A DNA stretch of 64,000 bases from Jannaschia sp. S6380 (lineage in GTDB: Bacteria; Pseudomonadota; Alphaproteobacteria; Rhodobacterales; Rhodobacteraceae): the NCBI RefSeq assembly GCF_023015695.1, contig NZ_JALKAS010000001.1, positions 1,984,001 to 2,048,000 of the forward strand. Reading direction: 5' to 3'. Positions within the stretch are counted from its first letter, which is position 1. The number at the start of each line of letters is the position of its first letter. Below the pieces are notes generated by a model. That model was not told where the DNA came from, searched no databases, and saw nothing but the letters and a program-made list of their open reading frames with translations. A program made the translations under genes and the position numbers. This document shows positions 42,873 through 50,337 of the stretch, piece after piece.

Positions 42873-43903
42873 CAGATATCGCCGTAGCCGTGGCGGAAGC
42901 CCGCGCTCGCGTCGATGAAATCGAGCCCCTTGCCGCCATAGACGTCATGCGCGTGCCAAGGCGTCGCCTTCGCATCGGTCAGCGCGTTGAGTTCGGCCAT
43001 GTAGGGCACCGAGTCCCCGGCCAAACCCGCGCGCATTGCGTCGAGGTCGGGCCAGGCGTTGAACGCGTCGAGCCAGATCGCCCGCCCGGCCAGATAGCCC
43101 GACGCGCCGGCGGCATAGGCGTAGTCCAGCACCGTCTTGAAATCCGGCTTGCCCGCGCCCGCCGACAGCATGACCCAGGGCCGCCCGGCGAGCCGCCCCA
43201 TCTCGTCGAACAGGGCCCGGACCGACGCGTCGCCCGCGGCGATCCCCTTGGCCGGGACCGGGCTTTCCAGCTTGAAGACGTCGACGCCGTACTCCGCGCC
43301 CGCGAAAGCCTCGACGCTGGCGAGGACATGATCGGAATGCTTGGTCGCCATCTCGGTGTAGTCGCTGGTCTGCTCGGCATCGCTGTCGACCGGGTGGACC
43401 AGAAGCTCGAACAGGAACGGGATGTCGAACCGCGCGCAGGCCTCGCCGACGCGCTTGACGAAATCGTGCTGGGCGCTGCGCACCGCATCCGACACGTCGG
43501 GCCGGTACCAGGCCAGCACCTTGACCGCGTCGCCACCCATCCGCTTGATCTTGCCCACGGACCAGTCGTCGATCTCGGCCGAATGGCGGCCCTGCCCCGT
43601 CTCGCGAAACAGGCTGTCCTCAAGCGTCACGATAAGGCCCTTGCGCGGATCGAAGACCTGCCAGCCATGCGGGATCGCGTAGTGGGGGTCCAGCAGCATC
43701 GCCGTGGACGACGGCTGCAACGCCTCCAGCAGCATCGTCTTGACCGCCGCCACGTCCGCCCAGGGCGCCTCGCCCCCGTGATGGGCCGCGATCGGGCCCT
43801 TGATCGGCGGGCGCTGGTCGACGGCGGTCATCTTGAAGCGGCCGGCATCGTCCGCCATGCGGCGGAATCCCAGCTGCTTGCCGGGGGTCAGGGTCAAGGG
43901 CAT
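42872..43903 (-). CDS. Class I ketose-phosphate aldolase (YihT/LacD type)
   Basis: This 343-residue aldolase belongs to the LacD/YihT group of class I (Schiff-base) enzymes. Residues 23-31 (FKMTAVDQR) match YihT FAMLAVDQR. The Schiff-base lysine is Lys211 (DVFKLESPVPAKG). WVMLSAGAGKPDF and GASGYLAGRAIW follow YihT without the insertion of tagatose-bisphosphate aldolases. The C-terminal 50 residues are longer than YihT and recall LacD (ELNALTDAKATPW). Strong GGAGG precedes the ATG. It cleaves a phosphorylated ketose; whether that is sulfofructose-, tagatose- or another phosphate needs testing. Confidence 0.85.
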   Translation of the reverse strand: MPLTLTPGKQLGFRRMADDAGRFKMTAVDQRPPIKGPIAAHHGGEAPWADVAAVKTMLLEALQPSSTAMLLDPHYAIPHGWQVFDPRKGLIVTLEDSLFRETGQGRHSAEIDDWSVGKIKRMGGDAVKVLAWYRPDVSDAVRSAQHDFVKRVGEACARFDIPFLFELLVHPVDSDAEQTSDYTEMATKHSDHVLASVEAFAGAEYGVDVFKLESPVPAKGIAAGDASVRALFDEMGRLAGRPWVMLSAGAGKPDFKTVLDYAYAAGASGYLAGRAIWLDAFNAWPDLDAMRAGLAGDSVPYMAELNALTDAKATPWHAHDVYGGKGLDFIDASAGFRHGYGDI

Positions 43904-44742
43904 CGTTCCTCCAGGTCGTGCGCCGTGGGATAGACCTCCCATCCCCCGGCGCGCGTGCATTTGATCGCGGCGGCACGATTGGCGAAATGGCTGGCGGCGT
44001 CCAGCCCCTGCCTGCGCCCGAGCGCCAGCGCGAATGCACCATGCCAGAGATCGCCGGCGCCCAGGGTATCGACGACCGCGACCTTGGGCGCGGGGATATG
44101 CGGCCCGCCCGCCCAGACCACACCGTCCGGCCCGTCGGTATAGGCCACCCGCCCCGGAAGCCGTCGCGCGGCATCGGCCAGCGCGGGCCCCAGCGCGTCG
44201 ATCCCGGTGAAGTCGCGCAGACCGGGGGCCGAGAACACGACATGGCTGGCCAGCGCGGCGAGCGGTTCGGGCGTGTACTTCTCGCCGTCCAGCACGCCGG
44301 GTAGGTCGCGGTCGCGGGCCCCGCGCAGCACGGCCCCCGCCGCCTCGGGCCAGCGGCAGTCGGTCAGCGCCGCGTCGAAACCCGGGATCGGCGGGGGCGT
44401 CGTGGGCAGGTCCGCGCCCGGGAAGTTCACGATCATCCGCTCGCCCGCCGCATCGACCATCACCGAGGACAGCGGCGTGCGCCCGCCGCGCGCGAGGGCC
44501 GGCGTCACGCCCGCGTCCTCCAGCATCGCGGCCAGTTCGTCGCCGGTCGCATCGCGCCCCAGCCGCGCCATCAGCGTGACCTCGGCCCCCAGACGCGCGG
44601 CGCCGACGGCGGCGTTGGCCGCGCATCCACCGCCGATCCGGTCGAAGGCATGGCTGCGATGCTTGGCCCCGCCCGACGGCAGCGCGTCCATCCGGTGGAC
44701 GTAATCCATCACCGCGATGCCGCAGACCAGAAGCCGCGTCAT
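43894..44742 (-). CDS. PfkB family sugar kinase (YihV-like)
   Basis: This 282-residue ribokinase-family kinase has GGGCAANAAVGAARLGAEVTL near the start and the anion-hole/catalytic DTLGAGDLWHGAF (Asp231). It aligns through its length with E. coli YihV as I remember it: VCGIAVMD, SVMVDAAGERMIVNFPG, LTDCRW, FSAPGL and AAIKCTRAGG each match. Lys27, Asn106 and Arg130 fall at the positions of YihV Lys27, Asn109 and Arg138, which I recall as binding the sulfonate of sulfofructose. It overlaps the aldolase gene by 10 bases and the cytochrome gene by 4. Confidence 0.87.
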   Translation of the reverse strand: MTRLLVCGIAVMDYVHRMDALPSGGAKHRSHAFDRIGGGCAANAAVGAARLGAEVTLMARLGRDATGDELAAMLEDAGVTPALARGGRTPLSSVMVDAAGERMIVNFPGADLPTTPPPIPGFDAALTDCRWPEAAGAVLRGARDRDLPGVLDGEKYTPEPLAALASHVVFSAPGLRDFTGIDALGPALADAARRLPGRVAYTDGPDGVVWAGGPHIPAPKVAVVDTLGAGDLWHGAFALALGRRQGLDAASHFANRAAAIKCTRAGGWEVYPTAHDLEERCP

Positions 44743-46037
44743 CGGTCCACCGGCAGGCCCGAGGGCACCGCGTCCGGCACGCCCAGGCGGCCGTACCGGC
44801 TTTCCCCACCCTCCAGCGCGCCGAGGAACGCGACCAGATCGGCCACCTCCGCCTCGGACAGGGCGACCGGTTCGATGTCTATCGCCGCCGCCACGCGCGC
44901 CATTTCCCGCGTGTCGGAGCGGATGACGAAATCCGTAGCCCCCAGCCAGTCGGCGTCGGGCAGGCGCGCGAGGTCCGGCGTCCATTCGGCCAGCCCCGCC
45001 ACCGGGTCGGCGTGGTGCCGGACAATCCCCGCCAGCGTCGGATAGGCGCCGTTATGGCCCCAGGGCTCGGTCAGGGTAACGTTGCGCAGGCTCGGCGTGC
45101 GGAAACGATAGGCGTCGGCCAGATCGTCCGTCTCTGCCATGCGGCCCACGTCGCGCGGCATCGGATCGAAGCGCCGCGTCCGCCCCGGACCGACGGGCGG
45201 GATGGCCAGCGCATGGAACCCGTGATCGGTGAAGAGCGGCCCGGAATGGCACGACGCACAGTTGGCCCGCCCGAAGAACAGCACGCGCCCCCGCTCCTGC
45301 GCAGGCGCCAATGGCGTGCCGTCCAGATACGCGTCCCAGGGCGCGTCGAGCGAGCGCCATTCGGCGTTCATGAAATCCGCCAGCGCGATGGCGATATGGG
45401 TGATCTCCACCGCCTCGGGGCCGGGCAGATCGAAGGCCGCGACGAACATCTCGCCATATTCGGGAATCACCCGCACGCGCTTGGCCAGGATCGGCCAGGC
45501 CGCGTCGATCCGGTCGTGGATCGCGCCCGATATCTCGTTCTCGTCGGGGTTGCCCGCCATCTCGAACTGCGCGGTCAGCGGAAATATCGCCTGCACCGCC
45601 AGAAGGTTCGGCAAGCCGTCCGGCAGCCATTCCTCCGCCGGGCTATCATAGCCGTTGTCATATGCGTCCGACAGGCCGACGCGGCCATCATGGAAGAAGG
45701 TCGTGAACGCGGTCGCGCCGATGTTCCAGAGCCCCGGCGCGTTGCGGGGCACCCGCTTGCGGATCGCATCGCGCCCCGCCCCGGCATCGCGGCGGACGCC
45801 CACGCCGCGCCCGCCCTCGCCGATCCCGAGGCTCAGCGCGTCGGCCGAGAACGTGTCGTGGTGGTGGCACGTCCCGCAGGAGATGTTGCGGTTGCCCGAC
45901 AGGATCGGGTCGTAGAACAGAAACTGCCCCAGCTTCGCACGTGCATCGTCGAACGGGTGGAACGTCACCTCTTCCGCCGGGGCGGGGCCGGCCGCTAGTG
46001 TCAGGCCGAGAAGGAGGATCGCATGCGCAAGTTTCAC
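44739..46037 (-). CDS. Dihaem cytochrome c peroxidase/MauG family protein
   Basis: This 432-residue periplasmic protein has a signal peptide (KLAHAILLLGLTLAAGPAPA) and two c-type haem motifs, CGTCH (in NISCGTCHHHDTF) and CASCH (in ANCASCHSGPLF). YRFRTPSLRNVTLTEPWGHNG is typical of the family. Members reduce hydrogen peroxide or carry out MauG-like oxidations. The GTG start at 46037 is needed to include the signal peptide; it lies inside the first codons of the divergent SEL1 gene. Its stop overlaps the kinase start (ATGA), so a redox protein heads the sugar operon. Confidence 0.87.
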   Translation of the reverse strand: MKLAHAILLLGLTLAAGPAPAEEVTFHPFDDARAKLGQFLFYDPILSGNRNISCGTCHHHDTFSADALSLGIGEGGRGVGVRRDAGAGRDAIRKRVPRNAPGLWNIGATAFTTFFHDGRVGLSDAYDNGYDSPAEEWLPDGLPNLLAVQAIFPLTAQFEMAGNPDENEISGAIHDRIDAAWPILAKRVRVIPEYGEMFVAAFDLPGPEAVEITHIAIALADFMNAEWRSLDAPWDAYLDGTPLAPAQERGRVLFFGRANCASCHSGPLFTDHGFHALAIPPVGPGRTRRFDPMPRDVGRMAETDDLADAYRFRTPSLRNVTLTEPWGHNGAYPTLAGIVRHHADPVAGLAEWTPDLARLPDADWLGATDFVIRSDTREMARVAAAIDIEPVALSEAEVADLVAFLGALEGGESRYGRLGVPDAVPSGLPVDR

Positions 46038-46505
46038 GCCGTGATCATGGCGGCTGCCGTGGCCATGTCCAGCCCCGCCGGCGCCGATATCGAGGTCGCC
46101 CGCGACCTGATGGAGGCCGGCGATTTCGTCGCCGCGCGCGAAGCGCTCTGGCCCGCCGCCCGGTCCGGCAACGCCGATGCGGAGGAGTTGATCGGCGTGA
46201 TGTACGCGCTGGGTCTCGGCGTCGCGAAGGACGAGCGACGCGCCTTCGAATGGTACCTGCGCAGTGCGATGAAGGGCCATCCCGGCGCGCAATCCGGTGT
46301 CGGCTGGTACTACGAGGTCGGGCTCGGCATGCCGGCCCCCGACCTGGTACGCGCCTATATGTGGTACGTCCTGTCGACCATCGGCGGCGACCCCGACGCC
46401 GCCATCAGCCAGGAGGAGATCGCCCGCAAGATGACGCCCGGACAGATCGATGCCGCGCTGGAACTGGTCGAGGACTACAAGGCCTGGATGTACCCGTTCC
46501 GCTGA
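46023..46505 (+). CDS. Exported SEL1-like repeat protein
   Basis: This 160-residue protein has a signal peptide (MRKFHAVIMAAAVAMSSPAGA) and SEL1-type helix pairs: AREALWPAARSGNADAEELIGVMYALGLGV, AFEWYLRSAMKGHPGAQSGVGWYYEVGLG and VRAYMWYVLSTIGGD. Such repeats mediate protein-protein contacts in the periplasm. AAGGAGG precedes the ATG. Its 5' end overlaps the divergent cytochrome c gene by 15 bases, so the two must share or nest their promoters within each other's coding ends. Confidence 0.85.
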   Translation: MRKFHAVIMAAAVAMSSPAGADIEVARDLMEAGDFVAAREALWPAARSGNADAEELIGVMYALGLGVAKDERRAFEWYLRSAMKGHPGAQSGVGWYYEVGLGMPAPDLVRAYMWYVLSTIGGDPDAAISQEEIARKMTPGQIDAALELVEDYKAWMYPFR

Positions 46506-46562
46506 TTGCAGGAACCCGGGTGCGGGCCGGCCGGTTGATGGGGCAACCACGCAGGATCCGCC

Positions 46563-47210
46563 ATGACCCCCGCCAACATACTCGCCCGAACCGTGCAGGC
46601 GGCGCTCGCGCTGACCGTCGTCGGCGCGCTCATCGTCATGAAGTGGTATCTGGCCTTCGTGGCAGGCGCCGCGTTGGCGCTCAGCCTGGCGCCCGAGGCG
46701 GCGATGCAGCGGATGGGCGGGCGGATGCCGCGCAGCTTCTCGGCCGGGATCGTCCTGTTCCTCGCCGGGACGCTGGTGCTGGGCGAGGCGATGAACTTCT
46801 ACGAGAAGCTCTGGTGGTGGGATCTGCTGCTGCATTTCGGCTCGGCCGTGGGTCTTGGCCTGCTGGCGTTCCTCATGGCCTTCATGGTGTTCGAGGGCGA
46901 ACGCTATGCCGCGCCGCCCACCGCACTCGCGGTGATCGCCATCGCAGGCGCGCTGGCCATCGGTGCCCTGTGGGAGATCTTCGAGTACGGGATGGACACC
47001 ACGTTCGGCATGAACATGCAGAAATCGGGCCTGGACGACACGATGCATGACCTGATCGTCGACGCGCTGGGCGCTGCGGCAGCGGGGGCGTTCGGTCGCA
47101 TCTGGCTGACGCGGCGACACCGACAGGACCAGAATGGCCCGATGGACGAATTCGTGCGCCACAACCACGGCTGGATTCGCCGGATCCTGCGCGGGGACGG
47201 CCGGGCCTGA
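46563..47210 (+). CDS. DUF2238-like (YjdF family) membrane protein
   Basis: This 215-residue integral membrane protein has about six hydrophobic segments. The diagnostic stretch is WWWDLLLHFGSAVGLGLLAF, and ALWEIFEYGMDTTFGMNMQ is followed by DDTMHDLIVDALGA, as in YjdF/DUF2238 proteins. The function is unknown; conserved His, Glu and Asp residues in the membrane suggest metal or lipid handling. It has a weak ribosome site (AGGATC) and stands alone after the SEL1 gene. Confidence 0.75.
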   Translation: MTPANILARTVQAALALTVVGALIVMKWYLAFVAGAALALSLAPEAAMQRMGGRMPRSFSAGIVLFLAGTLVLGEAMNFYEKLWWWDLLLHFGSAVGLGLLAFLMAFMVFEGERYAAPPTALAVIAIAGALAIGALWEIFEYGMDTTFGMNMQKSGLDDTMHDLIVDALGAAAAGAFGRIWLTRRHRQDQNGPMDEFVRHNHGWIRRILRGDGRA

Positions 47211-47225
47211 AACTAGGCTGGCGGG

Positions 47226-47255
47226 CCCGGGGCGACCTGGCTCGGCCGCCCCCGG
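47226..47255. terminator. Imperfect hairpin between convergent genes
   Basis: CCCGGGGCG (47226-47234) and CGCCCCCGG (47247-47255) form a 9-bp stem with one mismatch around a 12-base loop. It lies between the stops of the DUF2238-like gene and dctP, a place where a two-way terminator is expected. No T-run is present. Confidence 0.3.
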
Positions 47256-47262
47256 CAAGGGG

Positions 47263-48318
47263 TCAGTTCATGTCGGTTTCGCGCCGGGCGTTCACGCTCT
47301 CTTCGGCCTCGGCGATGGCGGCACGGAAGTTCGCCAGCATCTCCTCGCCGCCATCGACGTTCTCGGCGAACCAGTCATAGACGGGCGAAGCCGCGTCCTG
47401 GAACGCCTGCTTCTGCTCGGGCGTGGGCACGTAGAGATCGCCGCCCCCGGCCACGAAATCCTCGTAGGCCTGGATGGACTTGCGCTTGGGGCTGGCGAAG
47501 GTCGCCTGCTGCAACTGCGCGAAGCCGTCGACGACGACACGCTTCAGGTCATCCGGCATGGACTGGAACGCCTCGTTGTTCATGATCCAGAGCGCGCCCA
47601 TATAGGCATGGCCGTCCAGCGTCATGTATTGCAGGCCCGCATCGGGGAACTTCATGCCCATGATGTCTGTGATGCCGTTCTTGGAACCTTCGACCACGCC
47701 GGTCTGCAGCGAGGTGAACAGCTCCGGCCACGGGATCGGGGTGGGCGAGGCGCCGAGGGCGCGCACGAGTTCCTGCGGCAGGTCGGCGACCACGGTGCGG
47801 ATCTTCATCCCCTCGAGATCCGTGGGCGTCTCGATCCGCTTCTGCGTGTTGGCGAAGTTGCGCCAGCCGCCGGTATTGCCGATCGTCATAAGCCGGACCG
47901 CGCCGCCGGTATCCTCCAGGATCCGCTCTCTGAGTTGATTGGTGAGGTCGGTCGAGGTCAGGACCTCCTCGGCGATGCGGTCATCGGACATCAGGTACGG
48001 CAGATCGAAGATCTGCACGTAGGGAACGATGTTCGCCAGGCCCGAGGACGTGGAGATGTAGATGTCGATCGAGCCGTCGGCCACGCCCTGGATGCACTCG
48101 TCGGGCGCCGAGCAAAGCTGCGTCCCGATGAACAGCTCGACCGCGATCGCGCCGTTGGACGCCGATTCCACGTAGTTCTTGAATACGACGAGGCCGTCGT
48201 AATCCTCGTCGTTCTCGTTCGAATTGGCCGTCGCCCGGAGGGTGATGTCCTGCGCCATCGCCGGCACGGCCATGATCGCGGCCAGCGCGCCCGCCTTGAG
48301 GATGGTGGTGAATTTCAT
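47263..48318 (-). CDS. dctP: TRAP transporter substrate-binding protein
   Basis: This is a 351-residue periplasmic DctP-type receptor with a signal peptide (MKFTTILKAGALAAIMAVPAMA). The conserved carboxylate-clamping Arg is in DLEGMKIRTV, and PIPWPELFTSLQTGVVEGSKNGI is the hallmark of the DctP fold. The ligand is probably an organic anion, possibly a sugar acid or sulfonate. The gene is last in the order dctQ-dctM-dctP, 28 bases after dctM, whereas dctP usually comes first. It lies about 1.2 kb from the sugar operon on the same strand. Confidence 0.93.
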   Translation of the reverse strand: MKFTTILKAGALAAIMAVPAMAQDITLRATANSNENDEDYDGLVVFKNYVESASNGAIAVELFIGTQLCSAPDECIQGVADGSIDIYISTSSGLANIVPYVQIFDLPYLMSDDRIAEEVLTSTDLTNQLRERILEDTGGAVRLMTIGNTGGWRNFANTQKRIETPTDLEGMKIRTVVADLPQELVRALGASPTPIPWPELFTSLQTGVVEGSKNGITDIMGMKFPDAGLQYMTLDGHAYMGALWIMNNEAFQSMPDDLKRVVVDGFAQLQQATFASPKRKSIQAYEDFVAGGGDLYVPTPEQKQAFQDAASPVYDWFAENVDGGEEMLANFRAAIAEAEESVNARRETDMN

Positions 48319-48346
48319 GGTCTCTCTCCCTTTTGGACCTGTGCGA

Positions 48347-49639
48347 TTATAGAAAACCGAAGAAGCGCGGCACGGCCAGCGAAATGGCCGGCACGTAGGT
48401 AATCAGCCCGATCACGAACACTTCCACGGCGAGGAACGGCAGGATGGCGCGGGCGATGGTCTCGACCCGTTCGCCGCTGACGGACGAGGCCACGAACAGC
48501 ACCAGCCCCATCGGCGGCGTGGCCAGACCGACGGTCAGGTTCACCGACATGATGATCGCGAAATGCACCGGATCCACGCCCAGCGACACGAAGATCGGCC
48601 CCAGGATCGGGCCCAGGATGATGATCGCGGGCCCGGCATCGAGGAACATGCCGATGATGAACAGCAGCAGGTTGATCAGCAGCAACAGGATCAGCGGGTT
48701 TTCCGACAGCGAAAGGATGAACCCCGCCAGCGCCTCGGGCGTATGGCTGAGGGCGACGACCGTCTTGAACGCCATCGCCGCGCCCACCAGCAACAGCACC
48801 ACCGAGGAGATGAGCGCTGCCTTTCCCAGAACCTCCGGCAGGTCGCGCCACGTCATTTCGCGCAGGATGAACAGCGACACGATCGCGGCATAGGCGGCAG
48901 CCACGGCGCTGGCCTCGGTGGGCGTGAAGGCGCCGCCGAGGATGCCCCCCAAGATGATGATCGGCGTCAGCAGCGGGAAGAACGCCTTGAGCGAGGCGCG
49001 TCCCTTGTCGGGCCAGGTGGCCCGCATCTTCAGGCCCGGAAAGGCGCCCGGGTCGCGGCGCGCCAGGATGTTGGTCACCACCATCAGACCCAGCCCGACC
49101 AGGACGCCCGGCACGATGCCGGCCAGGAACAGGGCCGCGACCGACTGCTCCATCACGTAGGCGTAGATGATCATGATCCCCGAAGGCGGGATGATCGGCC
49201 CGATGACCGAACTGGCGGCGGTCACGGCGGCGGCGAACTTGCGGGTATAGCCCTCTTTCTCCATCGCGGGGATCAGCATCGAGCCCAGCGCCGAAGTATC
49301 GGCCACCGCCGAGCCCGAGAGCCCCGCGAACAGCATCGAGGACAGGATGTTCACCTGCGCCAGCCCGGCGCGGAAATGCCCGACCAGCGCCTGCGCGAAT
49401 TCCACCAGCCGCAGGGTGATGCCGCCGCGGTTCATCATCTCGCCGGCCAGCATGAAGAACGGGATCGCCATCAGCGGGAAGCTGTCCATCCCGTTGTAGG
49501 TGTTGCGATACAACAGGACGAGGTCGCGTTCCTGCCCGTTCAGCCAGAGCATGACACCCGGCGCGGCCAGCAGCGCGAAGAACACCGGCAGGCCGATCAT
49601 CAGAAGCAGCAGGAACAGCGGCAGGAACCAGACCAGCAC
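48347..49639 (-). CDS. dctM: TRAP transporter large permease
   Basis: DctM (430 aa) is the ion-coupled permease subunit with 12 predicted membrane helices. Conserved segments include GLSGSAVADTSALGSMLIPAM, VIGPIIPPSGIMIIYAYVM and LATPPMGLVLFVASS. It starts at a GTG (49639), 3 bases after the dctQ stop. Transport is driven by the sodium gradient in known members. The substrate depends on DctP. Confidence 0.95.
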   Translation of the reverse strand: MLVWFLPLFLLLLMIGLPVFFALLAAPGVMLWLNGQERDLVLLYRNTYNGMDSFPLMAIPFFMLAGEMMNRGGITLRLVEFAQALVGHFRAGLAQVNILSSMLFAGLSGSAVADTSALGSMLIPAMEKEGYTRKFAAAVTAASSVIGPIIPPSGIMIIYAYVMEQSVAALFLAGIVPGVLVGLGLMVVTNILARRDPGAFPGLKMRATWPDKGRASLKAFFPLLTPIIILGGILGGAFTPTEASAVAAAYAAIVSLFILREMTWRDLPEVLGKAALISSVVLLLVGAAMAFKTVVALSHTPEALAGFILSLSENPLILLLLINLLLFIIGMFLDAGPAIIILGPILGPIFVSLGVDPVHFAIIMSVNLTVGLATPPMGLVLFVASSVSGERVETIARAILPFLAVEVFVIGLITYVPAISLAVPRFFGFL

Positions 49640-49642
49640 GAC

Positions 49643-50221
49643 CTATTCCGCCCCGACCGTGGCGGTATGCGGGATGACGGGCAGGTCGTCCCCCCGGCCC
49701 GCCAGAACCGCGATCTGCCGCAGGATCAGCTCCACCGTGACCGATGTCAGCATCACCATGCCGACCAGGAGCGAAGCCATCATCCAGCTGCGCGGCATCT
49801 TCTCCCACCCGTCGGGCGTCGGGTAGAACAGCGACGAGGTCTTGAACTGCCCCGAGAAGCCCGTGACCTCGGACCAGCCGATGCCCACGGCGACCACCAG
49901 CACCGCCAGCGAAACGGCCAGCAGCGCCAGCGTCAGGACGCCACCGAGCACCCGCGGCAGTGCCAGCTGGATCATGTCGATGGCCACGAACCCGCCCCGG
50001 CGGAGCGCCGTCGGCGCGACCACCATCAGCCACAGCATCAGGAAGCGCGCGGCCTCCTCGGGCCAGGGCAGCGGGTTCGACAGGATGTAGCGCCAAACGA
50101 CCTGGATCAGGATGAACACGACCATCAGCGCCATGCAGAAGATACCGACCGCGCGGCCCGCGGCCAGCACGCCCGCGTTCAGGGCGCCCAGGCCCCGGAT
50201 GATGGTCAGAACTCCCCCCAC
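49643..50221 (-). CDS. dctQ: TRAP transporter small permease
   Basis: DctQ (192 aa) has four membrane helices; WRYILSNPLPWPEEAARFLMLWLMVVAPTALRRGGFVAIDM is the typical central region. The GTG at 50221 has GGGAGGG about 5 bases upstream and gives a plausible N-terminus. It is the promoter-proximal gene of this TRAP operon. The 116-base gap upstream, to the end of the ABC ATPase gene, holds a weak 6-bp stem only. Confidence 0.9.
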   Translation of the reverse strand: MGGVLTIIRGLGALNAGVLAAGRAVGIFCMALMVVFILIQVVWRYILSNPLPWPEEAARFLMLWLMVVAPTALRRGGFVAIDMIQLALPRVLGGVLTLALLAVSLAVLVVAVGIGWSEVTGFSGQFKTSSLFYPTPDGWEKMPRSWMMASLLVGMVMLTSVTVELILRQIAVLAGRGDDLPVIPHTATVGAE

Positions 50222-50337
50222 GCGCCCTCCCGTGCGATGGCCCCGGCCGCCATGGGCCCGGGTGACGCATGTGAACGCGCTGCGGCGCGATGCGTCAACC
50301 TGCTTGGGCCCGCAGGGGCGCCGCGGGCGTCGCCACG

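Noticed and set aside
42872..44742. Simple assignment of kinase and aldolase as tagatose-6-phosphate kinase and tagatose-bisphosphate aldolase
   Set aside because: Not excluded, but the kinase matches YihV better than LacC, and the aldolase lacks the LacD insertion near its GRA.W motif. I therefore kept a neutral family name.
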